NCBI GenBank assembly: GCA_034142505.1
Contig: JAWZDV010000012.1
Coordinates: 81,058-145,057 of the forward strand
Direction of reading: 5' to 3'
Source: Hungatella_A sp034142505
GTDB lineage: Bacteria > Bacillota > Clostridia > Lachnospirales > Lachnospiraceae
DNA length: 64,000 bases
Below are positions 1 through 7,597 of the stretch, piece by piece; within the stretch, counting starts at the first letter, position 1; each line of letters begins with the position of its first letter. A program made the position numbers and the translations under genes. A model generated the notes under the pieces. It did no database searches, was not told where the DNA came from, and saw only the letters and a program-made list of their open reading frames with translations.

Positions 1-35
1 TCTGCATGTTGGTATGACTCCTCTTAATAAATTCG

Positions 36-76
36 AAAAACACCTGCACACATTATATCATTGCCGTGTGCAGGTG
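36..76 (-). terminator. hairpin, probable leftward terminator
   Basis: The arms CACCTGCACAC (41-51) and GTGTGCAGGTG (66-76) pair perfectly over 11 bp around a 14-base loop. Read on the minus strand the stem is followed by a run of five T, as in an intrinsic terminator. No minus-strand gene is seen to its right before the TetR promoter, so it may be left from an earlier arrangement or insulate the leftward neighbour outside the window. Positions 1-35 hold nothing recognisable. Confidence 0.55.
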
Positions 77-146
77 TCTAATCTTTCTGGTATTATTTTA
101 TTTCCTATTGAATGCCGCCAAAACACCACATAACCAAAATTTTCAA

Positions 147-198
147 TTGACTTTGCAACATCATACCTGTATAATTGTTATTGACCAATGGTCAATAA
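147..198 (+). promoter_or_regulatory. promoter and operator of the TetR-exporter operon
   Basis: A near-consensus promoter is visible: TTGACT (147-152), 17 bp, TATAAT (170-175). Immediately after it lies a 10+1+10 perfect dyad, TTATTGACCA (178-187) and TGGTCAATAA (189-198), spanning the expected transcription start. This size and placement is typical of TetR-family operators, so autorepression of the regulator and the exporter behind it is the natural reading. The ATG at 188 lies inside the dyad. Confidence 0.8.
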
Positions 199-220
199 CC
201 AGAAAGGAGAATACACAAAA

Positions 221-865
221 TTGGCACGACCTGTGAAAAAAACACCCGAGCAATGGAAAAGCGAGATTTTAAGTGAAGCACAGACATTGTTTTTGTCAAA
301 AGGATACGAGGATACTTCCATTACCGACATTATGGAGGCGGTAGGTGGTGCAAAAGGAATGTTCTATCGCTTTTTTGATAGCAAAGAGGAACTCATGCAA
401 GCGTTGGGCGACCAAATGTTTCTGCAAAACAATCCATTTGAGGCAATCAGGAAACGCACTGATCTGAACGGCTTGCAAAAAATCCGGGAACTGCTCGTAC
501 TCAATCATGCAGATACGGAACGTGATAAGCTTAATGTGCAGGCAATTCCAGTTCTGAAAGACCCGCGTATTTTGGCAGCTGCGATTGAAGCAAACCGCCG
601 GGTGCTGACCCCTTTATGGTTTGAACTGTTGGAGGAAGGCAAACAGGACGGCTCTATCCGGAGCCAATACACAAAAGAATTATCCGAACTGCTGCCACTC
701 ATTAATTTCTGGCTTATGCCATCGATCTATCCTGCCACCGCCGGGGAAATCCGCCATAAGTTTCACTTTATTATAGAAGTGCTGGACAAAATGGGGCTGC
801 CGCTTATGGATGATCAGACAATGACGATAGCTGAATCTTTTCTTATGGATATATCACCCAAGTAA
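221..865 (+). CDS. TetR/AcrR-family transcriptional repressor
   Basis: The 214-residue protein has an N-terminal TetR helix-turn-helix (about residues 15-60: an ILSEAQTLFLSKGYEDTSI-type helix, then GAKGMFYRFFDSKEEL) and a ligand-binding C-terminal half. The start is taken as TTG 221 because AAAGGAG (204-209) sits 11 bases upstream. The earlier in-frame ATG at 188 lies within the operator and has no ribosome site. The gene is followed 24 bases later by an ABC exporter on the same strand, so it probably represses that exporter and itself and is released by an exported compound. The ligand cannot be told from sequence. Confidence 0.85.
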   Translation: MARPVKKTPEQWKSEILSEAQTLFLSKGYEDTSITDIMEAVGGAKGMFYRFFDSKEELMQALGDQMFLQNNPFEAIRKRTDLNGLQKIRELLVLNHADTERDKLNVQAIPVLKDPRILAAAIEANRRVLTPLWFELLEEGKQDGSIRSQYTKELSELLPLINFWLMPSIYPATAGEIRHKFHFIIEVLDKMGLPLMDDQTMTIAESFLMDISPK

Positions 866-889
866 GGTAAATGGAAGGAAGGTTTTTCT

Positions 890-2581
890 ATGAAAAACAA
901 TGAATACGGTTTACATTGGATCTTTCAAAAAACAAGAGGTGTCCGGCTGCAGCTCATGATATACACGCTGCTCGTTCTGTGCATCCCGGTATTGCAATTA
1001 ACGTTTTCCTATTTTATGAAACTGTTCATTGATATTGCGACCGGAGATATTAATATCTCTTTATTGTACGTGGCGTTTCGTACTGTTGCAGTAGTCGCCG
1101 CAGGCGGTATTGTCATTATGATAAATGCAGTCCTTTCAAAATGGATTTATGGAAAGATAGAATGCAGTTTAAGAGCCGAACTATTGGGCGTTATTTTTTC
1201 ACGCCGCATGATCGATATATCAAAACAACATACGGGGGAACTTTTAACAAAGCTGACTGCCGATGTCCAAGCGGTTAGCACATGCTTCATAACGATGACA
1301 GACAATATGGTGGGAGGGACAGCATCCGCCCTGCTTGCAACAATTGTCCTGTTTTTCCTAAACTGGAAAATTGCAATGATCCTTCTGGTGCTTATCCCAT
1401 TGTTGATGTTTGTAATGGGGGCCTTTAATCCCCGGATTCAGGAAGCAAGTGCAATTGACAAACAGCGCGATGAGATCAACCGGAGCATCATACAAGAAAA
1501 CCTTAGCCGGATCATGCTTATAAAAACATATTTTATGCAGGGAAAAACCATTGAAAAAGTCAATCGTACATATGAAGACAAGTTAAAAAGCGGCATGATA
1601 TTAGGTGTATGGGAAGGGTTTGCTGCATTTGCAGGTACTCTTTTTGGAAACGTCATGTCGATGGTTACACTTGGGGTTGGCACATATTTTGTTTTGAAAG
1701 GTGAAACTACGGTAGGCAGCCTTATCATGATTGTGCAGCTCCTGAATTATATCGTGACCCCGGTTTCAAAGCTTTCAGTGGCAATTGCCCAAATCGGCCA
1801 AGCGGCTGCGTCCGCTGACAGAATAGGAGCCATTTACACACTTTCAGCAGACCAGGAATCATCTACGGTTATGCCGGTAAATGCAGTGATGCTTCTCGCT
1901 AAAGACTTATGTTTCTCATATAGCGCTGATCATGAAGGCGGCGGTGATCAGCTGTTCAATCATGTAAATATGTCTTTTCCGAAAGGAAAAATAACCGGGA
2001 TTGCCGGGAAAAGTGGAAGCGGAAAAAGCACTTTGTTAAAGCTGCTTATCGGCTTATATACTCCGCAAGCTGGAGTGGTTGAACTAAAACACAATACAGG
2101 CGTTGTCAGTGGAGAGGAAATCATGCCGCTTACCGCTTATGTACCGCCTTCGGACTACCTGTTTTCAGGCAGCGTATCAGACAATATCATCATGTCTGAA
2201 TATGAACCGCACTATGATGATCTGCAAGCCGCGGCGGCGGACGCGAACATCATAGAGTTTATTCAGTCTCTGCCACAAGGTTTTGACACGTTAATAGGAG
2301 AGAGCGGCAGTACTGTATCCAGCGGGCAGGCGCAGCGAATCGCCATTGCGCGCGCAATATACAAAAAATCTCAAATTGTAGTATTTGACGAGCCTACTGC
2401 AAATCTTGATGCTGACTCCATAGAAAAGTTTCAATCGATTGTTAAATCATTAGCAAAAGACAAGATTTGCATTATCGTTACACACGATATATCGACCATA
2501 ACCGTATGTGACAACGTTTATATCCTAGAAAACGGCACCGTTAAAGAAAGTCCCTCCACCCCGGAACCGGCGGCTGTCTGA
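890..2581 (+). CDS. ABC exporter, fused membrane and ATPase domains
   Basis: This 563-residue half-transporter has six predicted membrane helices (about residues 15-300) followed by a nucleotide-binding domain. The domain has Walker A GKSGSGKST, signature SSGQAQRIAIARA, Walker B VVFDEPT and switch histidine VTHD. It belongs to the MsbA/LmrA-like multidrug or peptide exporter superfamily and should act as a homodimer in the cell membrane. The Q-loop position reads AYVPPSDYLFSG, where the family normally has a glutamine, so the usual Gln is replaced by Pro. The signature is SSGQ rather than LSGGQ. It is co-transcribed with the TetR repressor. The substrate is unknown; a drug or antimicrobial peptide is an inference from the family. 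Confidence 0.85.
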   Translation: MKNNEYGLHWIFQKTRGVRLQLMIYTLLVLCIPVLQLTFSYFMKLFIDIATGDINISLLYVAFRTVAVVAAGGIVIMINAVLSKWIYGKIECSLRAELLGVIFSRRMIDISKQHTGELLTKLTADVQAVSTCFITMTDNMVGGTASALLATIVLFFLNWKIAMILLVLIPLLMFVMGAFNPRIQEASAIDKQRDEINRSIIQENLSRIMLIKTYFMQGKTIEKVNRTYEDKLKSGMILGVWEGFAAFAGTLFGNVMSMVTLGVGTYFVLKGETTVGSLIMIVQLLNYIVTPVSKLSVAIAQIGQAAASADRIGAIYTLSADQESSTVMPVNAVMLLAKDLCFSYSADHEGGGDQLFNHVNMSFPKGKITGIAGKSGSGKSTLLKLLIGLYTPQAGVVELKHNTGVVSGEEIMPLTAYVPPSDYLFSGSVSDNIIMSEYEPHYDDLQAAAADANIIEFIQSLPQGFDTLIGESGSTVSSGQAQRIAIARAIYKKSQIVVFDEPTANLDADSIEKFQSIVKSLAKDKICIIVTHDISTITVCDNVYILENGTVKESPSTPEPAAV

Positions 2582-2609
2582 CAAAGCATTTTTCACTCAT
2601 ACTCCAGGA

Positions 2610-3782
2610 TTACTCAAACGCTGCAAAAGCCTGCCCGATTCTTCTCAATGCCTCTCTTAACATCGAATGAGGGCAGGCGATATTTAATCTTACAAATCCG
2701 GTTCCCTCCACTCCAAAATGAGTGCCCGGATCTGGAATTACTCCTGCTTTTTCAACAAACAGATGACCAGTTTCTTCACTAGAAAGATGATATTCATTCA
2801 AGTCAATCCATGCCAGAAACATGCCTTCCGGCTCTGCCAGCTTTGCTTTCGGAAGTATTCGGGGCAGTTCTTCCTTCAAAATCTCAAAACTCTGATCCAG
2901 ATATTGATTCAGTTCCTGCAGCCATGTTCCTCCCTCAGAATATGCGGCCTTTGCCGCAGCCGCGGCAAAGGGGCTTGGAAAACTCCTGCCCCGTTCTCTG
3001 ACAAATGCCTCGCGGGTCACGGGGGAACCAATCAGAACATGGGCCAGATGAAGTCCGCTTACATTAAACGCCTTTCCTGGCGTTGTAGTCATGATGACCT
3101 TCTCCGTTCCAATACGCCCCATCGGGGTATAAGTACAGGCAGCCCTAACGATATCGCCATGTACTTCATCCGATACGATATATACATCATGGCGGCGGCA
3201 TATGTCATAAATCCGATGCAATTCCTCCACACTCCATACACGTCCCACGGGATTATGGGGATTACAGAACGCCAGCATCGTGGTATGCGGGTCTGATGCT
3301 TTTTCTTCCAAATCGTCAAAATCTATTTGATAAACACCGCTTTCATAAAGAAGCCTGTTGTTTACCACCTTACGCCCGCTGGTCTGTATTGCGGCTGAAA
3401 ACGGACCATATACCGGCTGTTGAATCAGAATGCCATCCCCTGGTTTTGTAAAAGCCAGAATTGCAATTTTCAACGCGTCAATAGCGCCGGTACAGGTGAT
3501 GATTTCCTCCGCTCCAATCTTATAACCGTGGCGTTCCTCCATCCACCTTACAATTGTTTCCAGATAGTCTGGTGTAACCGGATTTTCATATCCCAGGGTA
3601 GGCCGGGTCAGGCGTTCCTTCAGAGCATCCAAAATATGGTCGCAGCATGCAAAATCCATATCCGCGATCCACATGGGAATCACATTCTCCGCAAGCTTCA
3701 TCCCCGGCCACAGAAGACCTGCCATATCATATTTTACAGAAATCCCGTTTCTGTTTACCAAACGATCAAAATCGTATGCCAT
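2610..3782 (-). CDS. MalY/PatB-type PLP-dependent C-S lyase / aminotransferase
   Basis: The 390-residue fold-type I PLP enzyme has the hallmark order of the MalY/PatB (cystathionine beta-lyase-like) group: IPMWIADMDF near the N-terminus, FCNPHNPVGRVW, VSDEVHGDI, and the PLP lysine in TTTPGKAFNVSG. Such enzymes cleave C-S bonds of cystathionine or cysteine conjugates or act as aminotransferases. The start is ATG 3782: GGAGG lies ahead of it inside the end of the MFS gene, and the protein then has the family length. The open frame continues another 39 codons upstream through the MFS tail and is not used. It is the last gene of the NhaC-MFS-lyase operon. Confidence 0.85.
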   Translation of the reverse strand: MAYDFDRLVNRNGISVKYDMAGLLWPGMKLAENVIPMWIADMDFACCDHILDALKERLTRPTLGYENPVTPDYLETIVRWMEERHGYKIGAEEIITCTGAIDALKIAILAFTKPGDGILIQQPVYGPFSAAIQTSGRKVVNNRLLYESGVYQIDFDDLEEKASDPHTTMLAFCNPHNPVGRVWSVEELHRIYDICRRHDVYIVSDEVHGDIVRAACTYTPMGRIGTEKVIMTTTPGKAFNVSGLHLAHVLIGSPVTREAFVRERGRSFPSPFAAAAAKAAYSEGGTWLQELNQYLDQSFEILKEELPRILPKAKLAEPEGMFLAWIDLNEYHLSSEETGHLFVEKAGVIPDPGTHFGVEGTGFVRLNIACPHSMLREALRRIGQAFAAFE

Positions 3783-3784
3783 GT

Positions 3785-4957
3785 CTATCTTTTCCTCCGT
3801 TCCAAAATAAAAACAGTAAGTACAATTCCAAACAGACAGGTTCCCGCCGCTCCATAATACACAGCGGAAAAGCCAGCATGTTCGACAACAATTCCCCATA
3901 CAGCCGCACCAAAGCCTGTTCCAATATCCGCAAACAACTGATAAGTGGCATTACCGGCGCCCCGGCGTTCCGCCGCCACATGCTTCATGGCCGCTTTTTG
4001 CAAAGCAGGCATAACCGCGCCCTGCCCCAGTCCTAAAATAACAGCTATCAAAAGCAGTGAATTTAAACTTTCCGCTCTTACTATTCCTACAAACGCAATA
4101 GCCATCACGGCAAGCGCAAAAATAGTCACCGATTTCTCACTGCGTTTGTCCACAATCTTTCCGATTACCAGACGCACGGCGATCATCCCCATGGCATATA
4201 CCGTAAAAAAGGAACCGATTCCACTAAATCCTGCTTCCTTTGCATAGGCTGCAATATAGGAAATGACGGAAGTAAAACTAAAGATCGCTGTAAACTGGAT
4301 AATGGAAGCCGGAATCGTAGCTGTCTCTATCACTGATTTCAGATCAAACTTCTTACCGGATGAGGAGGAAACCGTCGTCATCCCCGGCGTCTGATAGCGT
4401 ACCCTGCCGCACAGCAGGGTCGTAACCAGAACCAGAATCAGTGCAAATAAATACATCCCGCGGTAGTTATTGCTTCCTCCGATTACCGCCAGCCCAATCG
4501 CCGGTCCGATCGCCATCGCCACGGAGTTTCCCAGCGTATAATACCCAAGGCCTTCCCCAAGACGCTCCGGCGGAGTCACATCCACTACCGCCGCGCCGGA
4601 AGCAGTGGTCAGATTCGCCAATCCTGCCCCGAAAACCAATTGCATCGCTGCAATCATGCCAAGAGCCGGATACCATGCAATCAGCAAAACCGCCACGGCT
4701 GTCAGCACCGCACCACCTACCATGATTTTACGCTTGCCCAGCCGGTCCGTCAACATTCCTGAAAAAACGCGCATAACAATGGATGCTCCTGTAAATAACA
4801 GGGTCAACCCACCGGATAGCGCCATATTTCCTCCTGCCCATGTGACAAAAAGAGGAAATGATGACATTACCATCTGACGAACCGTAAAAATGAATAATGT
4901 GATCAGAACCAGCCTGATAAAATTAAGTGACCATAACTTTTTTGAACTTTGAGACAT
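3785..4957 (-). CDS. MFS transporter
   Basis: The 390-residue integral membrane protein has about 12 hydrophobic segments and a major-facilitator loop-2 motif (GMLTDRLGKRKIMVGG, about residues 61-76), with a related KIVDKRSEKS loop in the second half. It resembles drug/metabolite efflux members (YfcJ/Bcr-like). It lies between an NhaC antiporter and a MalY-type lyase, with only two bases separating its stop from the lyase start, so the three are translated from one message. Export of a thiol or amino-acid-derived product of the lyase is possible but inferred from context only. Confidence 0.8.
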   Translation of the reverse strand: MSQSSKKLWSLNFIRLVLITLFIFTVRQMVMSSFPLFVTWAGGNMALSGGLTLLFTGASIVMRVFSGMLTDRLGKRKIMVGGAVLTAVAVLLIAWYPALGMIAAMQLVFGAGLANLTTASGAAVVDVTPPERLGEGLGYYTLGNSVAMAIGPAIGLAVIGGSNNYRGMYLFALILVLVTTLLCGRVRYQTPGMTTVSSSSGKKFDLKSVIETATIPASIIQFTAIFSFTSVISYIAAYAKEAGFSGIGSFFTVYAMGMIAVRLVIGKIVDKRSEKSVTIFALAVMAIAFVGIVRAESLNSLLLIAVILGLGQGAVMPALQKAAMKHVAAERRGAGNATYQLFADIGTGFGAAVWGIVVEHAGFSAVYYGAAGTCLFGIVLTVFILERRKR

Positions 4958-4992
4958 TTTGCTTTCGACCTTTCCTTCATTTCCACCATCCG

Positions 4993-6384
4993 CTACATAA
5001 CAAAGCCTAAAATCAGGAACAGTATCGAACTGACCGCTGCATTGGCCAGCGCGTATGGAAGCTGTGTCCGCACGTGGGACATGACATCACACTTTGTCGT
5101 AGAACAGGTTAATATTGTATTGTCAGAAATCATGGAGGCGCAGTCTCCTAACGTTGCACCGGAATAAACGGCTCCCACTGCAATCGGAAGAGGAACTCCC
5201 AGCGCTGCCGCCATAGGAATTGCAATTGGAGCAATGGTATTGGCTGAGGCCGCAAGAGAACCTGTTGCCATAGAGATCGCTGCCGCAATGATATAAATCA
5301 TCAACGGAATCGTTGCCTTTGGAAGGAAACCGCCTAAGATGCCTCCCAGATAAGCCCCCGTTCCCAGCACTCCGGTTAATGTTCCGAATGTATATGCACA
5401 CATCAGAATCATGGCGATGGGTATCATATTGCCACATCCCTGTATAAAGATATTGACCGACTCATCCAGGGTAAACAGTTTATCCTTTAACGCCATCGCA
5501 ATCGTAACCAGCATGGATATAAACGCCGCAAATAAAAATGCTGCCATTCCATCGCCCTTTAAGAAGTTTCCATTTCCGGAAATAACCATGAATACCAGTG
5601 TACAGACAACTAAAAGCACCATGGGGAGAATCAGATAAACCGCCTTTCCCCGCTGAGCTACTTCCTGCTGCTCTACTCCCACTTCCTTCAACACCACGGA
5701 TTCATATTCCTTGATTTTCTTCTTCATCAGCGGAAAATCAAAACCTGTCAGAATCACTGCCAGCGTTCCAAAGATGAATATTAGGGGAGTAAAGAAATAC
5801 GGAAGCGCCTCATAATAAACATTGGGTGAACCGCCCACCGCAGCCGCCATACTTCCCAGATAACCGATTGTAAATGCCCCCATGGCGCTGAAGGGAATGG
5901 CCACAGTCACCGGACTGGAGGTCGCGTGTACAATCAACGCATTTTTCTCCGGCGCAATTTTCATAGCCTTACAGATCGGAGCGCTGACCGTTCCTGTAAC
6001 CAGAATACTCATACCGCCGGTGGTAAATACCAAAACGCCAATCAGCCAGGTGAGAAGCAGCGCGCCCTTCTGACTTTTAATGATAGACCGCTTTTGAACC
6101 AGGAGCCGGATTAACCCCTCTACTCCGCCCATAGATTCAATCAGTTTAATCATTCCACCTACGATTAATACTGCAAAAATAGATTTTACATTGTTAGCCG
6201 ATGCAAATACCCCCACCATCGTATCAAACATCGTCTGTACTGCCATAACCGGATTCCAGCCTGACAGAATAACACACCCCGCAAAAATAGCCGTAAACAA
6301 AGCCGTAAACACATTTTTCGTTTTAAACGCCAGACAAATTGCAATAATCGGCGGAATCAACGAAAGCACCCCATAAGTTTCCAT
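4993..6384 (-). CDS. NhaC-family Na+/H+ antiporter
   Basis: The 463-residue polytopic membrane protein fits the NhaC family: an N-terminal PPIIAICLAFKTKNVF segment, LFTAIFAGCVILSGWNP, HATSSPVTVAIPFS and a C-terminal TLGDCASMISDNTILTC motif. Members exchange sodium and protons, some with organic acids such as malate and lactate or with amines. AAGGAG lies five bases before ATG 6384. It is the first gene of a three-gene operon controlled from the intergenic region shared with a divergent LysR regulator. The operon context (MFS, C-S lyase) suggests the counter-ion may be an organic substrate, which the sequence cannot settle. Confidence 0.8.
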   Translation of the reverse strand: METYGVLSLIPPIIAICLAFKTKNVFTALFTAIFAGCVILSGWNPVMAVQTMFDTMVGVFASANNVKSIFAVLIVGGMIKLIESMGGVEGLIRLLVQKRSIIKSQKGALLLTWLIGVLVFTTGGMSILVTGTVSAPICKAMKIAPEKNALIVHATSSPVTVAIPFSAMGAFTIGYLGSMAAAVGGSPNVYYEALPYFFTPLIFIFGTLAVILTGFDFPLMKKKIKEYESVVLKEVGVEQQEVAQRGKAVYLILPMVLLVVCTLVFMVISGNGNFLKGDGMAAFLFAAFISMLVTIAMALKDKLFTLDESVNIFIQGCGNMIPIAMILMCAYTFGTLTGVLGTGAYLGGILGGFLPKATIPLMIYIIAAAISMATGSLAASANTIAPIAIPMAAALGVPLPIAVGAVYSGATLGDCASMISDNTILTCSTTKCDVMSHVRTQLPYALANAAVSSILFLILGFVM

Positions 6385-6454
6385 GTTTTCTCCTTCCAGT
6401 ATTGAATTTCTGTTGTTTCTTTAGTTTAATCACGTAATTAAATTCTGATTTCAT

Positions 6455-6554
6455 TTTATAGCGATTTACCTCCCCTGTCTAATACACATTTAGGAGACTC
6501 CATAACCAAATGGTTATATATCACTTGCAATTTCCTCCATGGTTAAGATATAAT
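6455..6554. promoter_or_regulatory. divergent promoters with LysR-type dyad
   Basis: A leftward promoter for the NhaC operon is TTAGAC (6477-6482), 16 bp, TATAAA (6455-6460). A rightward promoter for the LysR gene is TTGCAA (6525-6530), 18 bp, TATAAT (6549-6554). Between the two -35 boxes sits an interrupted dyad, ATAACC-AAAT-GGTTAT (6502-6517), the size and position of a LysR recognition site. A second imperfect dyad, TTTAAT-CACGTA-ATTAAA (6425-6442), lies near the leftward start site and could be the activation or effector site. Confidence 0.6.
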
Positions 6555-6625
6555 GTGAACACTTGGCGAGGTCCTTTTGAGCCTGGCAAGAATCTACCAT
6601 TACAATTTTACACAGGGAGGAAATC

Positions 6626-7519
6626 ATGAATCTTCTTGCTATACGTTATTTCTGTGCCATCGCAAACCATGGCAGTATTACGGTCACTGCCCAGTCGTTA
6701 CACATTTCCCAGCCCGCCTTAAGTAAAATGCTTCGAAATCTGGAACAAGAGCTGAACACCCAGCTGTTCGACCGCAATTCGAACGGCCTGCGGCTCACCG
6801 AAAATGGCGCCGCTTTTTACCGAAAGGCATCAACGGCGCTGGAACTGCTGGATGAGGGTATCCGGGAAGCCCAGCTTGGCTCCTCTTTTTCCGACCATAA
6901 AGTACGGGTTTTATCTGCCATCAACTCCTCCCTTCTCCCTCACTTTTATCTGGTTTTCCAACAAAGTTATCCCGATATTCAGCTCGAAATTAAACGAATC
7001 CATCCTGCCGATCTTGGGAAAGAAACACATTATGATTTTTGTTTCATACCTGCCACCTGGCAGCCTGCAAAAGGCGTATCAATTCCCTTGTTTTCCGAAG
7101 AATTTTTCCTGGCTGTTCCCACATTTCATCCATTAGCTGCCCAGGAATCCGTCAACTTGGCAGACACTGCCGATTTTGACTACATCACTTTGGAAACCGG
7201 TGTTGCCGCCTACCATTACTTCCAGGCCTTATGCCAAATTGCACAATTCCGACCCAAAATTTCTGTAAAATGCGATTCTCTCTCTACCTTGCAGACCTTT
7301 TTGGAAGCGGGAAAAGGGATCGCACTGGTCCCCAGGCATTCGCCTCTGGCCACATCAGAAAAAATTAAATTTATTAAAATTACAGAACCGGACTGCAAAC
7401 GTTCCATTATGCTTTACTGGCCATCCTCCGATAAGCTGAATGCCGCCTCCATCATCTTCCGGGACTTTTGCAGAGATTTTTTCGTCTCCCTTGAAAACTC
7501 CGGAATCACAAATACATAA
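6626..7519 (+). CDS. LysR-family transcriptional regulator
   Basis: The 297-residue protein has the LysR winged helix at residues 1-60 (NLLAIRYFCAIANHGSIT, ISQPALSKMLRNLEQEL, LFDR) and a periplasmic-binding-protein-like effector domain at about 90-290. GGGAGG precedes the ATG. It is transcribed away from the NhaC-MFS-lyase operon, and a dyad sits between the two promoters, so control of that operon in response to a small metabolite is the expected role. The inducer is not evident. Confidence 0.9.
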   Translation: MNLLAIRYFCAIANHGSITVTAQSLHISQPALSKMLRNLEQELNTQLFDRNSNGLRLTENGAAFYRKASTALELLDEGIREAQLGSSFSDHKVRVLSAINSSLLPHFYLVFQQSYPDIQLEIKRIHPADLGKETHYDFCFIPATWQPAKGVSIPLFSEEFFLAVPTFHPLAAQESVNLADTADFDYITLETGVAAYHYFQALCQIAQFRPKISVKCDSLSTLQTFLEAGKGIALVPRHSPLATSEKIKFIKITEPDCKRSIMLYWPSSDKLNAASIIFRDFCRDFFVSLENSGITNT

Positions 7520-7525
7520 GACGAC

Positions 7526-7576
7526 AAAAAGAAGTATCACAGGCATCCCTCTTACTGCCGTGATACTTCTTTTTAT
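7526..7576. terminator. bidirectional terminator between LysR and glgP
   Basis: AAAAAGAAGTATCAC (7526-7540) pairs perfectly with GTGATACTTCTTTTT (7560-7574). An inner GGCA/TGCC helix extends the stem. U-rich tails exist on both strands, so it can end both the rightward LysR message and the leftward glgP message. Confidence 0.9.
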
Positions 7577-7597
7577 TGTCTTTATTTAACCATGATA

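Noticed and set aside
2718..3296. Plus-strand frame of 192 codons over the MalY-type gene
   Set aside because: Lies opposite a well-conserved PLP enzyme and shows no family features.
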